A stretch of DNA of 22,539 nt. It comes from a virus. A program made the position numbers and the translations under genes. The stretch covers positions 1-22,539 of IMG/VR virus record IMGVR_UViG_3300030503_000146; one strand, 5' to 3'. Shown here piece after piece: positions 1 to 7,697 of this stretch (the stretch's first letter is position 1; every line of letters starts with the position of its first letter). The notes beneath the pieces were generated by a model. It was not told the origin of the DNA and ran no database searches. It was given only the letters and a program-made list of their open reading frames with translations.

Positions 1-2835
1 GGGTCCGGATTCATAGCAATGCACCGGGAGACTTGCCCACGGCTGACTTGAGATACCTGTTTTGAATGCCGCGAGGAGATTTATCGTCGACCCTACCCAT
101 CCTGCCGGGGAAACGCTCGGGTAGGTAACACTGCCATTTGCCGCAGTCCCTACGTTCTGATACATGCAGTTGAAGAAGTCGTCTAGCGGGTTTGTGACAC
201 CCATCATCGTAACGAAGTCGTTTGCGAAAGATGGAGTAACCGTAAACCCGCCAGTGCCTGTAGGAGTAACAGCCGCTCCACCTAGAGTTAACGATACCTC
301 GAACTGGCTTGATGTCAGATTGGTGGCTAGAACAAAATAATTTGTTCCAACGGTAAACCCACCAAAGGTTCTGTTGAACTGCACTTCCGTGCCGCTCAGG
401 AAACTATTAGAGCCCGCCAGAATGGGATTACCCGACGTCGCGGTTACCGCATACGAAGCGCCGCCGATAAAGTACGGCGCCATGCCCCAGTGCGTGAAAT
501 AAGTGTAGGGCTTATTGGTCAGGAAGCTGTTCGGATAGACACCACCCGCGATATTCGGTCCATTCATCATGTCGAGCAGGAATGACAGGCCATTGCCCGT
601 CGAGAACTCGGTCATGGGCCCGATCATGATGGTCGAGGCGAAACTCGCACCAAACACCGTCTGAAACGCTTGGCTTATCAAGGCATATTGCAAGGCGAAC
701 CACGAGAATGGATCATCCACACCGATTTGTGCGTACGCAATCGTGGCGACGTAAGGATAATCAGCCTCGATGAATACCTCGTTCGCTATTTCCAGGTAAC
801 ATTTAAGCCCTGGATTCAGAGTCGACTGCACAAGTTGCGCAAGGGATGTCCAAAACGCTTGCTGCCCTGTGAAGCTATTCGCCCACAGTGGAATGTTGAG
901 CCAGCAATCGGTGTTGGTGGCATTCGACATTGCAATGCAGACTTCGTACGGCAGCATCGGCGGCGTCCCGTTGCCGTTCGACCCTAGCCAAAAAGCCATT
1001 CCCGGCTGATTGCGTGTAGACCAGCCTGAAAAAGCGTGTATCCAGAGATTGGTGTTGCCTGCACTAACACTCTGTGTGAAGGCGCTCGAAAAAACTGCCG
1101 TAGCAGACCCGTTAACTAGAGTGACCGTGTTGTTCTGGGCGATGTCCGGAGGATTTGGAGTACCATTCCCCAGCACACAATTATAAACACCGCTCGCGCC
1201 CGCCCATGCGGCGGTCATAGTCTGCGTCAGGCTTGACCCTGTCGTCAGCGCTGGGACTTGAAATAAGTACACCTGCCCAGGAGAGGTGGTACTGGTCGTA
1301 TTGACCATTTGCAGCGCATCCATGTACCGGATGCGCTTGAATCCCCCTGCGCCATTGTTGGTGATCATCGCCACCCAATTGGGATCGATGAGGGTGCCAG
1401 AGTTGTAGTTCGCGACTTGAGATGTGCGAACGACCGAGTGATTCCTGAAGTAGTTCGTGTTCGACGGCAATGCCGTGATGTTCAGGAGGATGCCGCCAGT
1501 CGACGGCGTGACGTTGAAGGTTACAATGCCAGTCTGACCGCTGGTCATGGTGCTGGTGATCGTCAAACCACTGACTGAGACATTGGTCGAGGTCGTTGCT
1601 AGGGATCCCGATACCGCATCATTCGCCAGCACCAGCGTGCAAGCGCCCTGGAACGTCAAGGTATAAGACCCTGATGGGTATAATACTGAAGCACCGGGGG
1701 GCAAGCCGTTGCCGATCCCTGAGCCATTCGCACCCAAGGGATCCTCGTTGTTCATCCCCACATTCATGTACTGCGTGACCTTGTTCCCGCCGGGGAGCGA
1801 AGTCATATAGCCATTCGCATCGACTACGGCATTGATCTGATCCGAAGTTGTACTGCCCGAACTTGCCCAAGCCGTGAAGTTCGTGCCGTTTGAGCTTGAG
1901 ATCTTTGCGATATTGAGAAACGGCTGCTCAGTCGGGCTTGTCTGCAATACGCTGATATTGGCGCCTTCGTAAACAGAGGCGGAGGCGGCGTTGACCGTCA
2001 AACTAAATGATCCCGAAGTCGTATTACTTAAGCTGTCGGTTACGCTAATTATTAAAGTAGCCGTAGTAGCTGTCGCGGGGGTTCCCGAAAAAACCCCACT
2101 ACTTGAGAAAGATATCCCCGTAGGCAAGGTGCCCGAAGTAATCGCCCAGGTATATCCCGTCTCGGATCCACCCGTAGCTTGCATGGTGGCACCGTAAGGG
2201 GTTCCGGCAGTTGCATTGGGTAACGGGCTTGTGGTCGTAATCGTCAAGGGATTTACAGTGACAGACAACGTAAAGGGTTTGGAAGCCACATTGCTTTGGC
2301 TATCGGTGACCTGGATCGTGATACTCATCGAAGCAGTATTGGAAGTATGTCCCCCGAACACACCCGCACTTGAGAATGTCAATCCTGCATTTAAGCTTCC
2401 TGCAATAATCGCCCAGGTATATCCCGTTCCAGAGCCTCCCGTCGCATTCATGGTCTCACTGTAAGTTACATACTGAGTAACCGGCGGTAGGGGTGAGGAA
2501 GTCGTGATCGTCAACATCGCTTCTTGTTGACTAATCATCAGGTTAAAGGTCTTCTGAGAAGATAAATTATTAAGATCCGTACACTTAATTACGACAATAA
2601 ACGTCCCGTAAGTTGTCGGAGTCCCCGAAATAACCCCGTTAGACGCAAGACTGACCCCGGTTGGAAATGACCCAGAGACAAGACTCCAGGTATAGGGCAG
2701 CGTGCCCCCGTTGGCCAAAAGGGTATCCGTATAAACACTGTTCTGCGTGCCCGCCGGAAGTACCGCCGAAGATAGTATGTTCGGCCCCCCTGGTGGAGTC
2801 GGCATCAGCGCACATTCAAAGATAATCGGAGACAT
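1..2835 (-). CDS. Giant tail fibre / receptor-binding protein with Ig-like repeats and glycoside-hydrolase-like domain (3' end outside window)
   Basis: Translating the minus strand from the ATG at 2835 gives 945 uninterrupted codons to the window edge, so the C-terminus is missing. The ATG shares one base with the upstream stop (TAATG). Residues about 19-102, 108-195 and 196-282 are three putative Ig (He_PIG-type) repeats with the pattern Y-TW-(A/S)I-G-LP-G-(I/L)-F-S-G-(V/I)-F-SGTP-VTDS. From about residue 490 the protein resembles clan GH-A-type hypothetical glycosidases: RIRYMD near 501-506, a WLNIP strand, then LEIANEV with Glu686 (the NE acid/base motif) and LPVHCYESGP with Glu942 as candidate nucleophile. 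A separate Thr/Gly-rich module (about 795-868) sits between the two glutamates. The likely role is host-surface binding and polysaccharide cleavage at the tail tip. The glycosidase call rests on motifs only, and a non-catalytic carbohydrate-binding fold is possible. Confidence 0.85.
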   Translation of the reverse strand, partial: MSPIIFECALMPTPPGGPNILSSAVLPAGTQNSVYTDTLLANGGTLPYTWSLVSGSFPTGVSLASNGVISGTPTTYGTFIVVIKCTDLNNLSSQKTFNLMISQQEAMLTITTSSPLPPVTQYVTYSETMNATGGSGTGYTWAIIAGSLNAGLTFSSAGVFGGHTSNTASMSITIQVTDSQSNVASKPFTLSVTVNPLTITTTSPLPNATAGTPYGATMQATGGSETGYTWAITSGTLPTGISFSSSGVFSGTPATATTATLIISVTDSLSNTTSGSFSLTVNAASASVYEGANISVLQTSPTEQPFLNIAKISSSNGTNFTAWASSGSTTSDQINAVVDANGYMTSLPGGNKVTQYMNVGMNNEDPLGANGSGIGNGLPPGASVLYPSGSYTLTFQGACTLVLANDAVSGSLATTSTNVSVSGLTITSTMTSGQTGIVTFNVTPSTGGILLNITALPSNTNYFRNHSVVRTSQVANYNSGTLIDPNWVAMITNNGAGGFKRIRYMDALQMVNTTSTTSPGQVYLFQVPALTTGSSLTQTMTAAWAGASGVYNCVLGNGTPNPPDIAQNNTVTLVNGSATAVFSSAFTQSVSAGNTNLWIHAFSGWSTRNQPGMAFWLGSNGNGTPPMLPYEVCIAMSNATNTDCWLNIPLWANSFTGQQAFWTSLAQLVQSTLNPGLKCYLEIANEVFIEADYPYVATIAYAQIGVDDPFSWFALQYALISQAFQTVFGASFASTIMIGPMTEFSTGNGLSFLLDMMNGPNIAGGVYPNSFLTNKPYTYFTHWGMAPYFIGGASYAVTATSGNPILAGSNSFLSGTEVQFNRTFGGFTVGTNYFVLATNLTSSQFEVSLTLGGAAVTPTGTGGFTVTPSFANDFVTMMGVTNPLDDFFNCMYQNVGTAANGSVTYPSVSPAGWVGSTINLLAAFKTGISSQPWASLPVHCYESGP

Positions 2836-3281
2836 TACTGATACCTCAGTAACGCACTATTTGCTGCATTCCCAGGGAAGGTGACGGTAAAGGCATTTTG
2901 GCAAGAGATATCCAAACCAAAAGACAGAACACAAACAGAGCGATTAGACTGAGTAGCGTTATAAATGAGAGCACCGTTGGCCACAAAGGTAGCTGGAGAC
3001 CAAATAACCGTATTAAACGTGAAATAGGTAATTCCTCCTGTGTTGATCCCCGTGTTCGTCGGATTTGCAACAAGCGTTACAACTTGGCCTCCCGCCGTAT
3101 AACCCGATCCCACTACTTCATTGGTCGTAGAATAAGCCGTGGTGGTAGCATCAAGCTGAGACTGATCGGTGTATAACGCGATCATGAATGTATCGGCGGG
3201 TCGGTACAAAGAAGTAAATGCGTGGTAGCCCGAAAACAGCTCAGTCTTAAAGCTGTTCGTTTGTGTTTGGATAATACTCAC
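2835..3281 (-). CDS. Small virion-associated protein upstream of tail fibre
   Basis: This 148-residue protein starts at a GTG that overlaps the preceding stop by four bases (GTGA), and it ends in a TAATG overlap with the giant fibre gene. It is rich in Thr, Ser, Asn and Val and has no Cys cluster or membrane segment. The central part (about residues 30-70) reads like a beta-rich module, with TFMIALYTD followed by TTNEVVGSGYTAGG. Similar short beta proteins lie next to tail-fibre or connector genes in many environmental phages and are annotated only as structural. From position I infer a tail or tail-tip component, or a chaperone-like partner of the fibre. No enzymatic motif is visible. Confidence 0.8.
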   Translation of the reverse strand: MSIIQTQTNSFKTELFSGYHAFTSLYRPADTFMIALYTDQSQLDATTTAYSTTNEVVGSGYTAGGQVVTLVANPTNTGINTGGITYFTFNTVIWSPATFVANGALIYNATQSNRSVCVLSFGLDISCQNAFTVTFPGNAANSALLRYQ

Positions 3282-3940
3282 TTAACGGGTACTCGCACCT
3301 GCCCGTCACGGAAAGTAGTACGACGGAGCTTGCCGTCCGAGAGCTGCTTCAAAAGCGCCAAGGCTTCTTGATATTTACCCTCGTACATCTGGATTACATC
3401 AGCTTCGCCTTTCATAAAGACATAAGCCTCACGTAAGGCTCCATAGAGCAATACTTCAGCAAAGTTCTCACCAACCCAAGAGTTTCCCACCGTCACGATA
3501 CTGGGCGGATAATAATTATAGTGCAGCTCGACATTGTAACTTTGATCCGGGGTAGGTCCGACAATAAAAGTCTGATAATCGAACTGCCCGAAGTATTTCG
3601 GGGTCGCCGTAGCGGCCACACCAGGATAAGCTTCCCGAATAAACTCAACGTCTTTATCTATCAAGAAACTTTGATTACCCGAAGAATCTATAATAGACAA
3701 CGCCATGGTGCTCAAATAATCAGCAGGCAAGGTGAGATACTGATTTCCCCCGGTTAAACCTCCCGTCACACTTTTACGTAGGGCGGGCAACTGCACCGAG
3801 TTATAAATACGCTCTTCGGCCAACTCTACGAAATTGGGGATCTCGCTAACAAACGTAGCTTCTTGGTTCTGTGTGTAATCCTGGATTACCTGCCACAAAT
3901 TCCCGACAGATGTATTATTGGCCGTGTAGGTGAGAAGCAC
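3278..3940 (-). CDS. Head-tail adaptor / connector-like virion protein
   Basis: The 220-residue product starts at GTG (3940), two bases after the previous stop, with a GAGG ribosome-binding site just upstream. The N-terminus has the helical pattern VIQDYTQNQEATF...VELAEERIYNSVQLPALRK. This is followed by G-G-QYLTLPADYLS, a central beta region (YFGQFDYQTFIVGPTP, VELHYNYYPP) and a C-terminal helical stretch (LREAYVFMKGEADVIQMYEGKYQEAL). This layout, an AE-RI helix followed by LP-D and a late EGKY-EAL helix, is what I associate with short head-to-tail adaptor proteins of podovirus-like phages. Its neighbours, fibre on one side and small structural genes on the other, agree with a place in the neck or tail. 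The exact adaptor family is inferred. Confidence 0.75.
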   Translation of the reverse strand: MLLTYTANNTSVGNLWQVIQDYTQNQEATFVSEIPNFVELAEERIYNSVQLPALRKSVTGGLTGGNQYLTLPADYLSTMALSIIDSSGNQSFLIDKDVEFIREAYPGVAATATPKYFGQFDYQTFIVGPTPDQSYNVELHYNYYPPSIVTVGNSWVGENFAEVLLYGALREAYVFMKGEADVIQMYEGKYQEALALLKQLSDGKLRRTTFRDGQVRVPVK

Positions 3941-3942
3941 AC

Positions 3943-4212
3943 TCAGTCCTCAACAGAAAACCGCTTCTTGTTGACCATGAATCGCTTGCCCCTCTCAGCC
4001 GCGCCGGTACCACGCATGTCCATACGCTCTTTCTTTTTAGTACCCTTAGGCCACTTGCCTTTAACAAGTACGTCATCGTTATCGATACCCTCAATAGGGT
4101 ATCCCGATCCGGTCTCATCCGTGTTCTTTCTAGGCTGCGTATATTTCCCGATAGGATTCGGATCATCCACATCGAAATATTTATATACTTCCTTTGCGGG
4201 AATCTTAGGCAT
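3943..4212 (-). CDS. Small basic/acidic phage protein, function unknown
   Basis: The product is 89 residues and starts at ATG 4212, only three bases after the stop of the upstream mini-gene. That gene's end supplies an AAGGG ribosome-binding site. The protein is highly charged. The middle carries an Asp/Asn-rich segment (EGIDNDDVLVKGKWPKG), and the C-terminal third is Lys/Arg-rich (KKKERMDMRGTGAAERGKRF). The MRGTGAAERGKRF stretch resembles the basic GxG-AxRGxxF tail motifs found in small proteins of environmental phage structural clusters, and a similar motif closes the 6550-7035 product. It may be a nucleic-acid- or capsid-associated accessory protein, but I do not recognise a family. Confidence 0.75.
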   Translation of the reverse strand: MPKIPAKEVYKYFDVDDPNPIGKYTQPRKNTDETGSGYPIEGIDNDDVLVKGKWPKGTKKKERMDMRGTGAAERGKRFMVNKKRFSVED

Positions 4213-4215
4213 ATA

Positions 4216-4365
4216 TCAACCCTTTTTCCAAGATTTAGTCGGAACCAACGGATTACCAGACGGATACCCACCCTTTTTCTGGGCTTCAATCTTGGCCCGG
4301 TTATCGCCAAGCCGTTTCATCTCTTCGTTCGTCTTACCCATATGCTTAACTGATTTGATTTTCAT
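4216..4365 (-). CDS. 49-residue lysine-rich mini-protein
   Basis: This short frame opens with ATG overlapping the upstream stop by four bases (ATGA) and closes with TGA three bases before the next start. It therefore fits exactly into the coupled operon, which is the main evidence that it is real. The product begins MKIKSVKHMGKTNEEMKRLG and ends in PTKSWKKG. It is very basic, with a predicted short helix in the middle (NEEMKRLGDNRAKIEAQKK). No domain is recognisable. It could be a small DNA-binding or head-completion accessory peptide. Confidence 0.65.
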   Translation of the reverse strand: MKIKSVKHMGKTNEEMKRLGDNRAKIEAQKKGGYPSGNPLVPTKSWKKG

Positions 4366-4745
4366 GTTCCTGTTGCCTTTACGGTTCCTACTGAAGATTT
4401 ACCTACTAGGGGATTATAAGTCAGATAACTATCAAAGCCTCTCGCACCGCCCACGGGGTTGAAACCCCAGTTTGTCATCCTGCTTCCACCTGCGCCCGAG
4501 ACCTGGTTCGTTGAATAATACCCAGCATAGTCGGGGCGAGGATTCTCCAATGCTTGAGGATCATCCACGGGATACATTCCAAGCTGTAACTGCGGATGAT
4601 CGGGGTCCCAACACTCAGGACAAGCTAGCCAGTTCGTTGGCTTAGTCTTCCAGAACACCATTCGCAGATCATGCAGCTTGTAGCGAAATCCGCAGATGTC
4701 GCATTCGGCTATCGCATGTTTGCCACTAGCCCAAGTATTAGGCAT
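4362..4745 (-). CDS. Zinc-ribbon-like small virion-cluster protein
   Basis: This 127-residue protein starts at ATG 4745 within a TAATG overlap and ends in an ATGA overlap. The N-terminal half contains two Cys pairs, C-D-I-C and C-P-E-C, separated by about 25 residues with aromatic Phe/Tyr/Trp positions. That is the arrangement of a treble-clef or zinc-ribbon knuckle. The C-terminal half is Gly/Asn/Pro-rich and probably extended. In related phage clusters such proteins lie between capsid and tail genes, and their role is not established. The Cys pairs are seen directly. Zinc binding and any structural role are inferred. Confidence 0.8.
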   Translation of the reverse strand: MPNTWASGKHAIAECDICGFRYKLHDLRMVFWKTKPTNWLACPECWDPDHPQLQLGMYPVDDPQALENPRPDYAGYYSTNQVSGAGGSRMTNWGFNPVGGARGFDSYLTYNPLVGKSSVGTVKATGT

Positions 4746-5068
4746 TAGTTCACTACCAAGAAGTCACATTTGGGGGTGCCAGTCGTCGCGGCATTGGTAG
4801 TTACGACAAAAGACCCGGCCCCAGGAACCACCGTAACAGAAGTGGCTGTTGCATCTCCGGTCTGCAAACTCAAAAGCACGGCGCTTGTGGCTGCGCATAC
4901 ATTGCAAGTTATTGTTGCGGACGTACTCGCTGAAGTGAACGCAAAACGCCCGCGCGGAGTATTAGCAGTGCCGCTCCCAGGAGTACCCGAAATATCGGTA
5001 TAACCTTGTTTGATCGATCCCCCTGTTCCTTGGAGGACTGCGCTACCAGTACCCGGTGCCTTAAGCAT
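4745..5068 (-). CDS. Small beta-rich structural protein
   Basis: The frame is open further upstream, but the start at ATG 5068 is preferred. It forms a TAATG junction with the stop of the preceding gene, and the upstream extension is only the shadow of that gene. The resulting 107-residue protein begins MLKAPGTGSAVLQ. It is dominated by Ser, Thr, Ala, Val and Gly in alternating hydrophobic patterns (ATITCNVC, TSVTVVPGAGSFVVTT), which suggests a beta-sandwich. It has three Cys but no CxxC pair set typical of zinc ribbons. A decoration or tail-associated role is likely from context only. Confidence 0.75.
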   Translation of the reverse strand: MLKAPGTGSAVLQGTGGSIKQGYTDISGTPGSGTANTPRGRFAFTSASTSATITCNVCAATSAVLLSLQTGDATATSVTVVPGAGSFVVTTNAATTGTPKCDFLVVN

Positions 5069-5457
5069 TAGAGTCCAACTCCCCGAGTGAAGGTCACAGA
5101 GCCTGCTGTAGCTCCGGCCGCCAAAATTACAGAAGCCGTAGTCGCCAAGCCACTCACCGTCAATACCACGACCGCTCCCGGAGCTACGGGATAAGCACCC
5201 GCAACCGTTGCCGTAGTCAACGACGGAGGACCGATATTCACATAAGCCCACGCCGAGGTTTGATTTGCGATCTGTACCTGGTTATAGATCATCGGCTGCT
5301 GAGGATTCGCCTGCGCAGAGTTCCCAGTTGCCCCTGGTAGTGTGCCACTGGCCGCAGACGTAGAAGCCGCGATGGTGAGGCTATTAACGAAATCTGCCCC
5401 GCCAGCGACAGTATCCAGCAAAGGTTTAAAAGCCTGAAGTGTCGGTATCGCGTACAT
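5068..5457 (-). CDS. Small Ala/Thr/Val-rich structural protein
   Basis: This 129-residue product begins at ATG 5457, preceded by a good AGGAGA ribosome-binding site. The N-terminus (MYAIPTLQAFKPLLDTVAGG) is helical. The remainder is Ala/Ser/Thr/Val-rich with low charge, and it includes VVLTVSGLATTASVILAAG, probably beta strands rather than a membrane span given its Thr/Ser content. It is followed by another beta-rich small protein in a TAATG overlap, so the pair may be co-folded or paralogous accessory virion proteins. No family is recognised. Confidence 0.8.
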   Translation of the reverse strand: MYAIPTLQAFKPLLDTVAGGADFVNSLTIAASTSAASGTLPGATGNSAQANPQQPMIYNQVQIANQTSAWAYVNIGPPSLTTATVAGAYPVAPGAVVVLTVSGLATTASVILAAGATAGSVTFTRGVGL

Positions 5458-5465
5458 CTTTTCTC

Positions 5466-6215
5466 CTACTGCATAAACGTCTGACGGGGCACCAGTCTGA
5501 TAGATGCTTTCTCGCGGTCCTCAGTGGCCGCCGCATCCCAAGCCTCATCATAAGATTGTTTCAACATCTGCATCCGTTCTAAAGCTCCGGGGATCTTCCA
5601 ACTCATATGATATGCTAATCCAGCAATCAGAACTGGTAAAAATCTCCAAGGTATATCCATTCCATTACCGCCCAAGTTACCCACGTCTTGGATTTGTCTC
5701 AAGCGGTAATACACAAAGGTCCACGTCTGGGATCCATCTGGAGTCGGCCACACGGTAAAATACGGGTTATTAGTCCCGACTCCACCGGTCGCCGTATTAT
5801 TGGCCCCGGATTGCCGATTGATCCAAACTTGAATCGGTCTACCTTGGGTGAGCTTATTGGGGATCGTCATATACGTGGACTCGGAAATCCGCGAGATATT
5901 TAAATCCGTTTGATTAAATGTGCTTCCGGCAGAAGTCCGGATCACCATATCCAAAAGATCTACCGTATCGGCAGGGAGGGTATATTGATTAGTCCCTTGC
6001 ACAAGGGTGACACTGTACGGCCCATCGACCGTCCAGAGGTTAATCCCCCGGTTGGCCCAGTCCAGCATCATGAGACTTAAACTTCGGCGTGTAGTCCGGA
6101 GGTCATAACCTGACCGTGACTCAGAGCCGCATCTCTCGTAGACCTCTTCGCATATCTGGGTGATATCCAGATTGAAAGTAGTAGTCCCAGAAGTGGGATA
6201 AGTTGCGGTAGTCAT
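5466..6215 (-). CDS. Connector / tail-tubular-like virion protein
   Basis: This 249-residue protein begins MTTATYPTSGTTTFNLDITQ. The helical motif ICEEVYERCGSESRSGYDLRTTRRSLSL continues into MMLDWANRGINLWTVD, a block I recognise from a widespread virion protein of podovirus-like environmental phages. A beta-rich middle (QYTLPADTVDLLDMVIR, PIQVWINRQ, YFTVWPTPD, WTFVYYRLRQIQD) leads to a C-terminal helical region ending in ASIRLVPR. The layout resembles the 220-residue adaptor candidate at 3278-3940, so the two may form successive rings of the neck. It has little Shine-Dalgarno signal at ATG 6215, and a short TTGCC-A-GGCAA dyad lies just upstream. The connector role is inferred from fold pattern and position. 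Confidence 0.8.
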   Translation of the reverse strand: MTTATYPTSGTTTFNLDITQICEEVYERCGSESRSGYDLRTTRRSLSLMMLDWANRGINLWTVDGPYSVTLVQGTNQYTLPADTVDLLDMVIRTSAGSTFNQTDLNISRISESTYMTIPNKLTQGRPIQVWINRQSGANNTATGGVGTNNPYFTVWPTPDGSQTWTFVYYRLRQIQDVGNLGGNGMDIPWRFLPVLIAGLAYHMSWKIPGALERMQMLKQSYDEAWDAAATEDREKASIRLVPRQTFMQ

Positions 6216-6236
6216 GGACTACTACTTGCCAGGCAA

Positions 6237-6407
6237 TTACTTGCCGTGAAAAGTTTCCCGAACGTGATCCTGGTGCTTGGCAAAATCTCCTGGGTCAGAG
6301 CCCTCGTGCGGACCCGACTCGCCACTCTTGTGCGTCTTAAACGGAGTCTCGATCCCTTCGTAATGATCATTACCCTTTACTTCTCGTCCACCATGCTTGT
6401 CGGCCAT
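6237..6407 (-). CDS. 56-residue hydrophilic mini-protein (His/Lys/Glu-rich)
   Basis: This frame starts with ATG 6407 immediately after the stop of the HTH protein gene (TAAATG) and ends at 6237, 22 bases before the next gene. The product starts MADKHGGREVKGNDHYEG and ends in DHVRETFHGK. It is very hydrophilic and His-rich, with eight histidines. It has no membrane segment and no Cys. Exact packing between its neighbours supports expression. I recognise no family; metal binding through the histidines is conceivable but unsupported. Confidence 0.65.
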   Translation of the reverse strand: MADKHGGREVKGNDHYEGIETPFKTHKSGESGPHEGSDPGDFAKHQDHVRETFHGK

Positions 6408-6641
6408 TTAATCTCTCCAAATCTTACCGAGTTTAATAAGCGAAATTGTCTGTTGATCTACACCAAACATCACCGCTAACACTGACTGCTTTTCTTTGGA
6501 AGATCGTATGAACTTCACTTGAGTCCGTGTCAGAACGTACTTTCGTCCTCTACCTGAACGTGCCTCGGGTCCGTCCGCGTTCTGCACAACCGTCACCACG
6601 TACTGCACCGCCTTTAGAGTAGCCTTTGACACAGCCACCAC
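6408..6641 (-). CDS. Small helix-turn-helix protein embedded in structural cluster
   Basis: The 77-residue frame starts at GTG 6641, inside the upstream Gly/Lys-rich gene (92-base overlap), and ends directly before the next ATG. The unique C-terminal part carries a convincing HTH: LTRTQVKFIRSS, then SVLAVMFGVDQQTISLIKLGKIWRD. This is the LT-QV-IR...LA-FGVD-TIS-I--G--W pattern of HTH modules associated with homing endonucleases and phage regulators. The true start is uncertain. The upstream residues could be overlap noise, and an internal GTG might be used instead. It is probably a DNA-binding regulator, or the remnant of an HNH-type protein that lost its nuclease part. Confidence 0.6.
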   Translation of the reverse strand: MVAVSKATLKAVQYVVTVVQNADGPEARSGRGRKYVLTRTQVKFIRSSKEKQSVLAVMFGVDQQTISLIKLGKIWRD

Positions 6642-7035
6642 TCTTCATGGCGACTTTCATGCCCTTGGCATCCTTCTTCATGTCCGCATTCCACTTCTTC
6701 TCCTTGGTCTCATCCGAAGGAGTCGCAACAGTCTTAGGCACAACGCCGCCTTTCTTCATACCCATGCCGGACGGGGGCGGCGGAGCCGCTGGACCCGCTG
6801 CCGGACCTGCCATTGCATTCGGCGGGGGAGCATTCGCAGCCGCTGCCATCAACGCAGGCGGGAGCCTCGGAGCCTTTGGTTTCATTCCACCTTTCCTCAT
6901 GTGAATACCTTTTGCCTTATCGGCGTTAACAAACTCTTTCGCCACTTTCTCAGAAGGGCCTCCCCCTCCCGGCTTATACCACCCGTGAGCTACCGCGCGC
7001 ATTAAGCGCGCTTGCGCGGGGCTGGAACTTGGCAT
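6550..7035 (-). CDS. Gly/Lys/Pro/Ala-rich phage protein with basic C-terminal tail
   Basis: This 161-residue product starts at ATG 7035 in a TAATG overlap with the preceding gene. The N-terminal part (PSSSPAQARLMRAVAHGW, VAKEFVNADKAKG) matches a motif I know from small phage head-cluster proteins with SPAQ-RLM-A-AHGW. The middle is a low-complexity Ala/Pro/Gly stretch. The C-terminus ends in a Lys/Gly-rich segment (KSGGCVKGYSKGGAVRGDG, then RGRTRG), a tail frequently seen in proteins encoded between capsid and tail genes of environmental phages. The strong positive charge suggests DNA or RNA contact inside the head. Its function is not established. Confidence 0.85.
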   Translation of the reverse strand: MPSSSPAQARLMRAVAHGWYKPGGGGPSEKVAKEFVNADKAKGIHMRKGGMKPKAPRLPPALMAAAANAPPPNAMAGPAAGPAAPPPPSGMGMKKGGVVPKTVATPSDETKEKKWNADMKKDAKGMKVAMKSGGCVKGYSKGGAVRGDGCAERGRTRGTFR

Positions 7036-7685
7036 TAATAAGTGATAACCGGCGGATTAGTAATCGGATAAGTCGGGGTCTGCTGATACCAGGAACCATC
7101 CGGGTTACGCAGAACATAACCCACACCAATCGTACAAGCACCGGTCGTAGCACCCGTGCCAGTACCCGTGAACCACGCCTGTACGATCATATCGGTCGGG
7201 GTCGTCTGAGTGTTGCTGGAGTTGATCCAGTAAGGGATATTGGTATTAGCACCGGAACCCGAATAACACGCGAGGTTCGTTCCCACCACACCCAAAGCCC
7301 AACGTCCAATCGGAATCGAAACACCCGTACCCACCACCTGGAAGACCACCGTTCCTGCAACCCCATTGGTCGGAGCAATGGCAACTGAGATCGTGTTATT
7401 GGTACCTGCGTTAAAAGCCGTGGTCACATCGACGTTAAAATTCTCAATATACGAACCCGCTGGAATCACAACGACGCCTACCGGACCCGCCGCATTGGTC
7501 GGCGTATAAGTCAGGTTGGACGTGTTAGTAGTCGTTGTATAAGCCAACGTACCGAACTGATAAGCATCGGAAATGCCCATGTTCCTCATATAACCCGGAG
7601 TCGTTGAGTAGGTGGGATTCGTCTCCATCACCGTCCCAAAGGTCGCAGGACCAATATGTTGTGCAATATTGCCAATAGTCGGCAT
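7035..7685 (-). CDS. Virion structural protein following the major capsid gene
   Basis: This 216-residue protein starts at ATG 7685 with a clear AGGAGA ribosome-binding site, 12 bases after the capsid stop. It is rich in Thr, Asn, Gly and Val, with repeated beta-strand-like segments (GVVVIPAGSYIENFNVDVTT, VVFQVVGTGVSIPIG, DMIVQAWFTGTGTG) and the Tyr/Pro-rich C-terminal end YQQTPTYPITNPPVITY. Position directly after the major capsid protein and beta composition suggest a head decoration or minor head protein. No enzymatic motif is visible, and the family name is unknown to me. Confidence 0.8.
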   Translation of the reverse strand: MPTIGNIAQHIGPATFGTVMETNPTYSTTPGYMRNMGISDAYQFGTLAYTTTTNTSNLTYTPTNAAGPVGVVVIPAGSYIENFNVDVTTAFNAGTNNTISVAIAPTNGVAGTVVFQVVGTGVSIPIGRWALGVVGTNLACYSGSGANTNIPYWINSSNTQTTPTDMIVQAWFTGTGTGATTGACTIGVGYVLRNPDGSWYQQTPTYPITNPPVITY

Positions 7686-7697
7686 TAGATTCTCCTA

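Noticed and set aside
1991-2464. Two plus-strand frames with similar repeated ends (EVIAQVYPV, AIIAQVYPV)
   Set aside because: They are the antisense image of the repeated Ig-like modules on the minus strand, which explains the similarity.
3863-4462. 199-codon hydrophobic plus-strand frame
   Set aside because: It covers three coupled minus-strand genes with ribosome-binding sites and ATGA junctions. The frame is antisense and crosses their boundaries.
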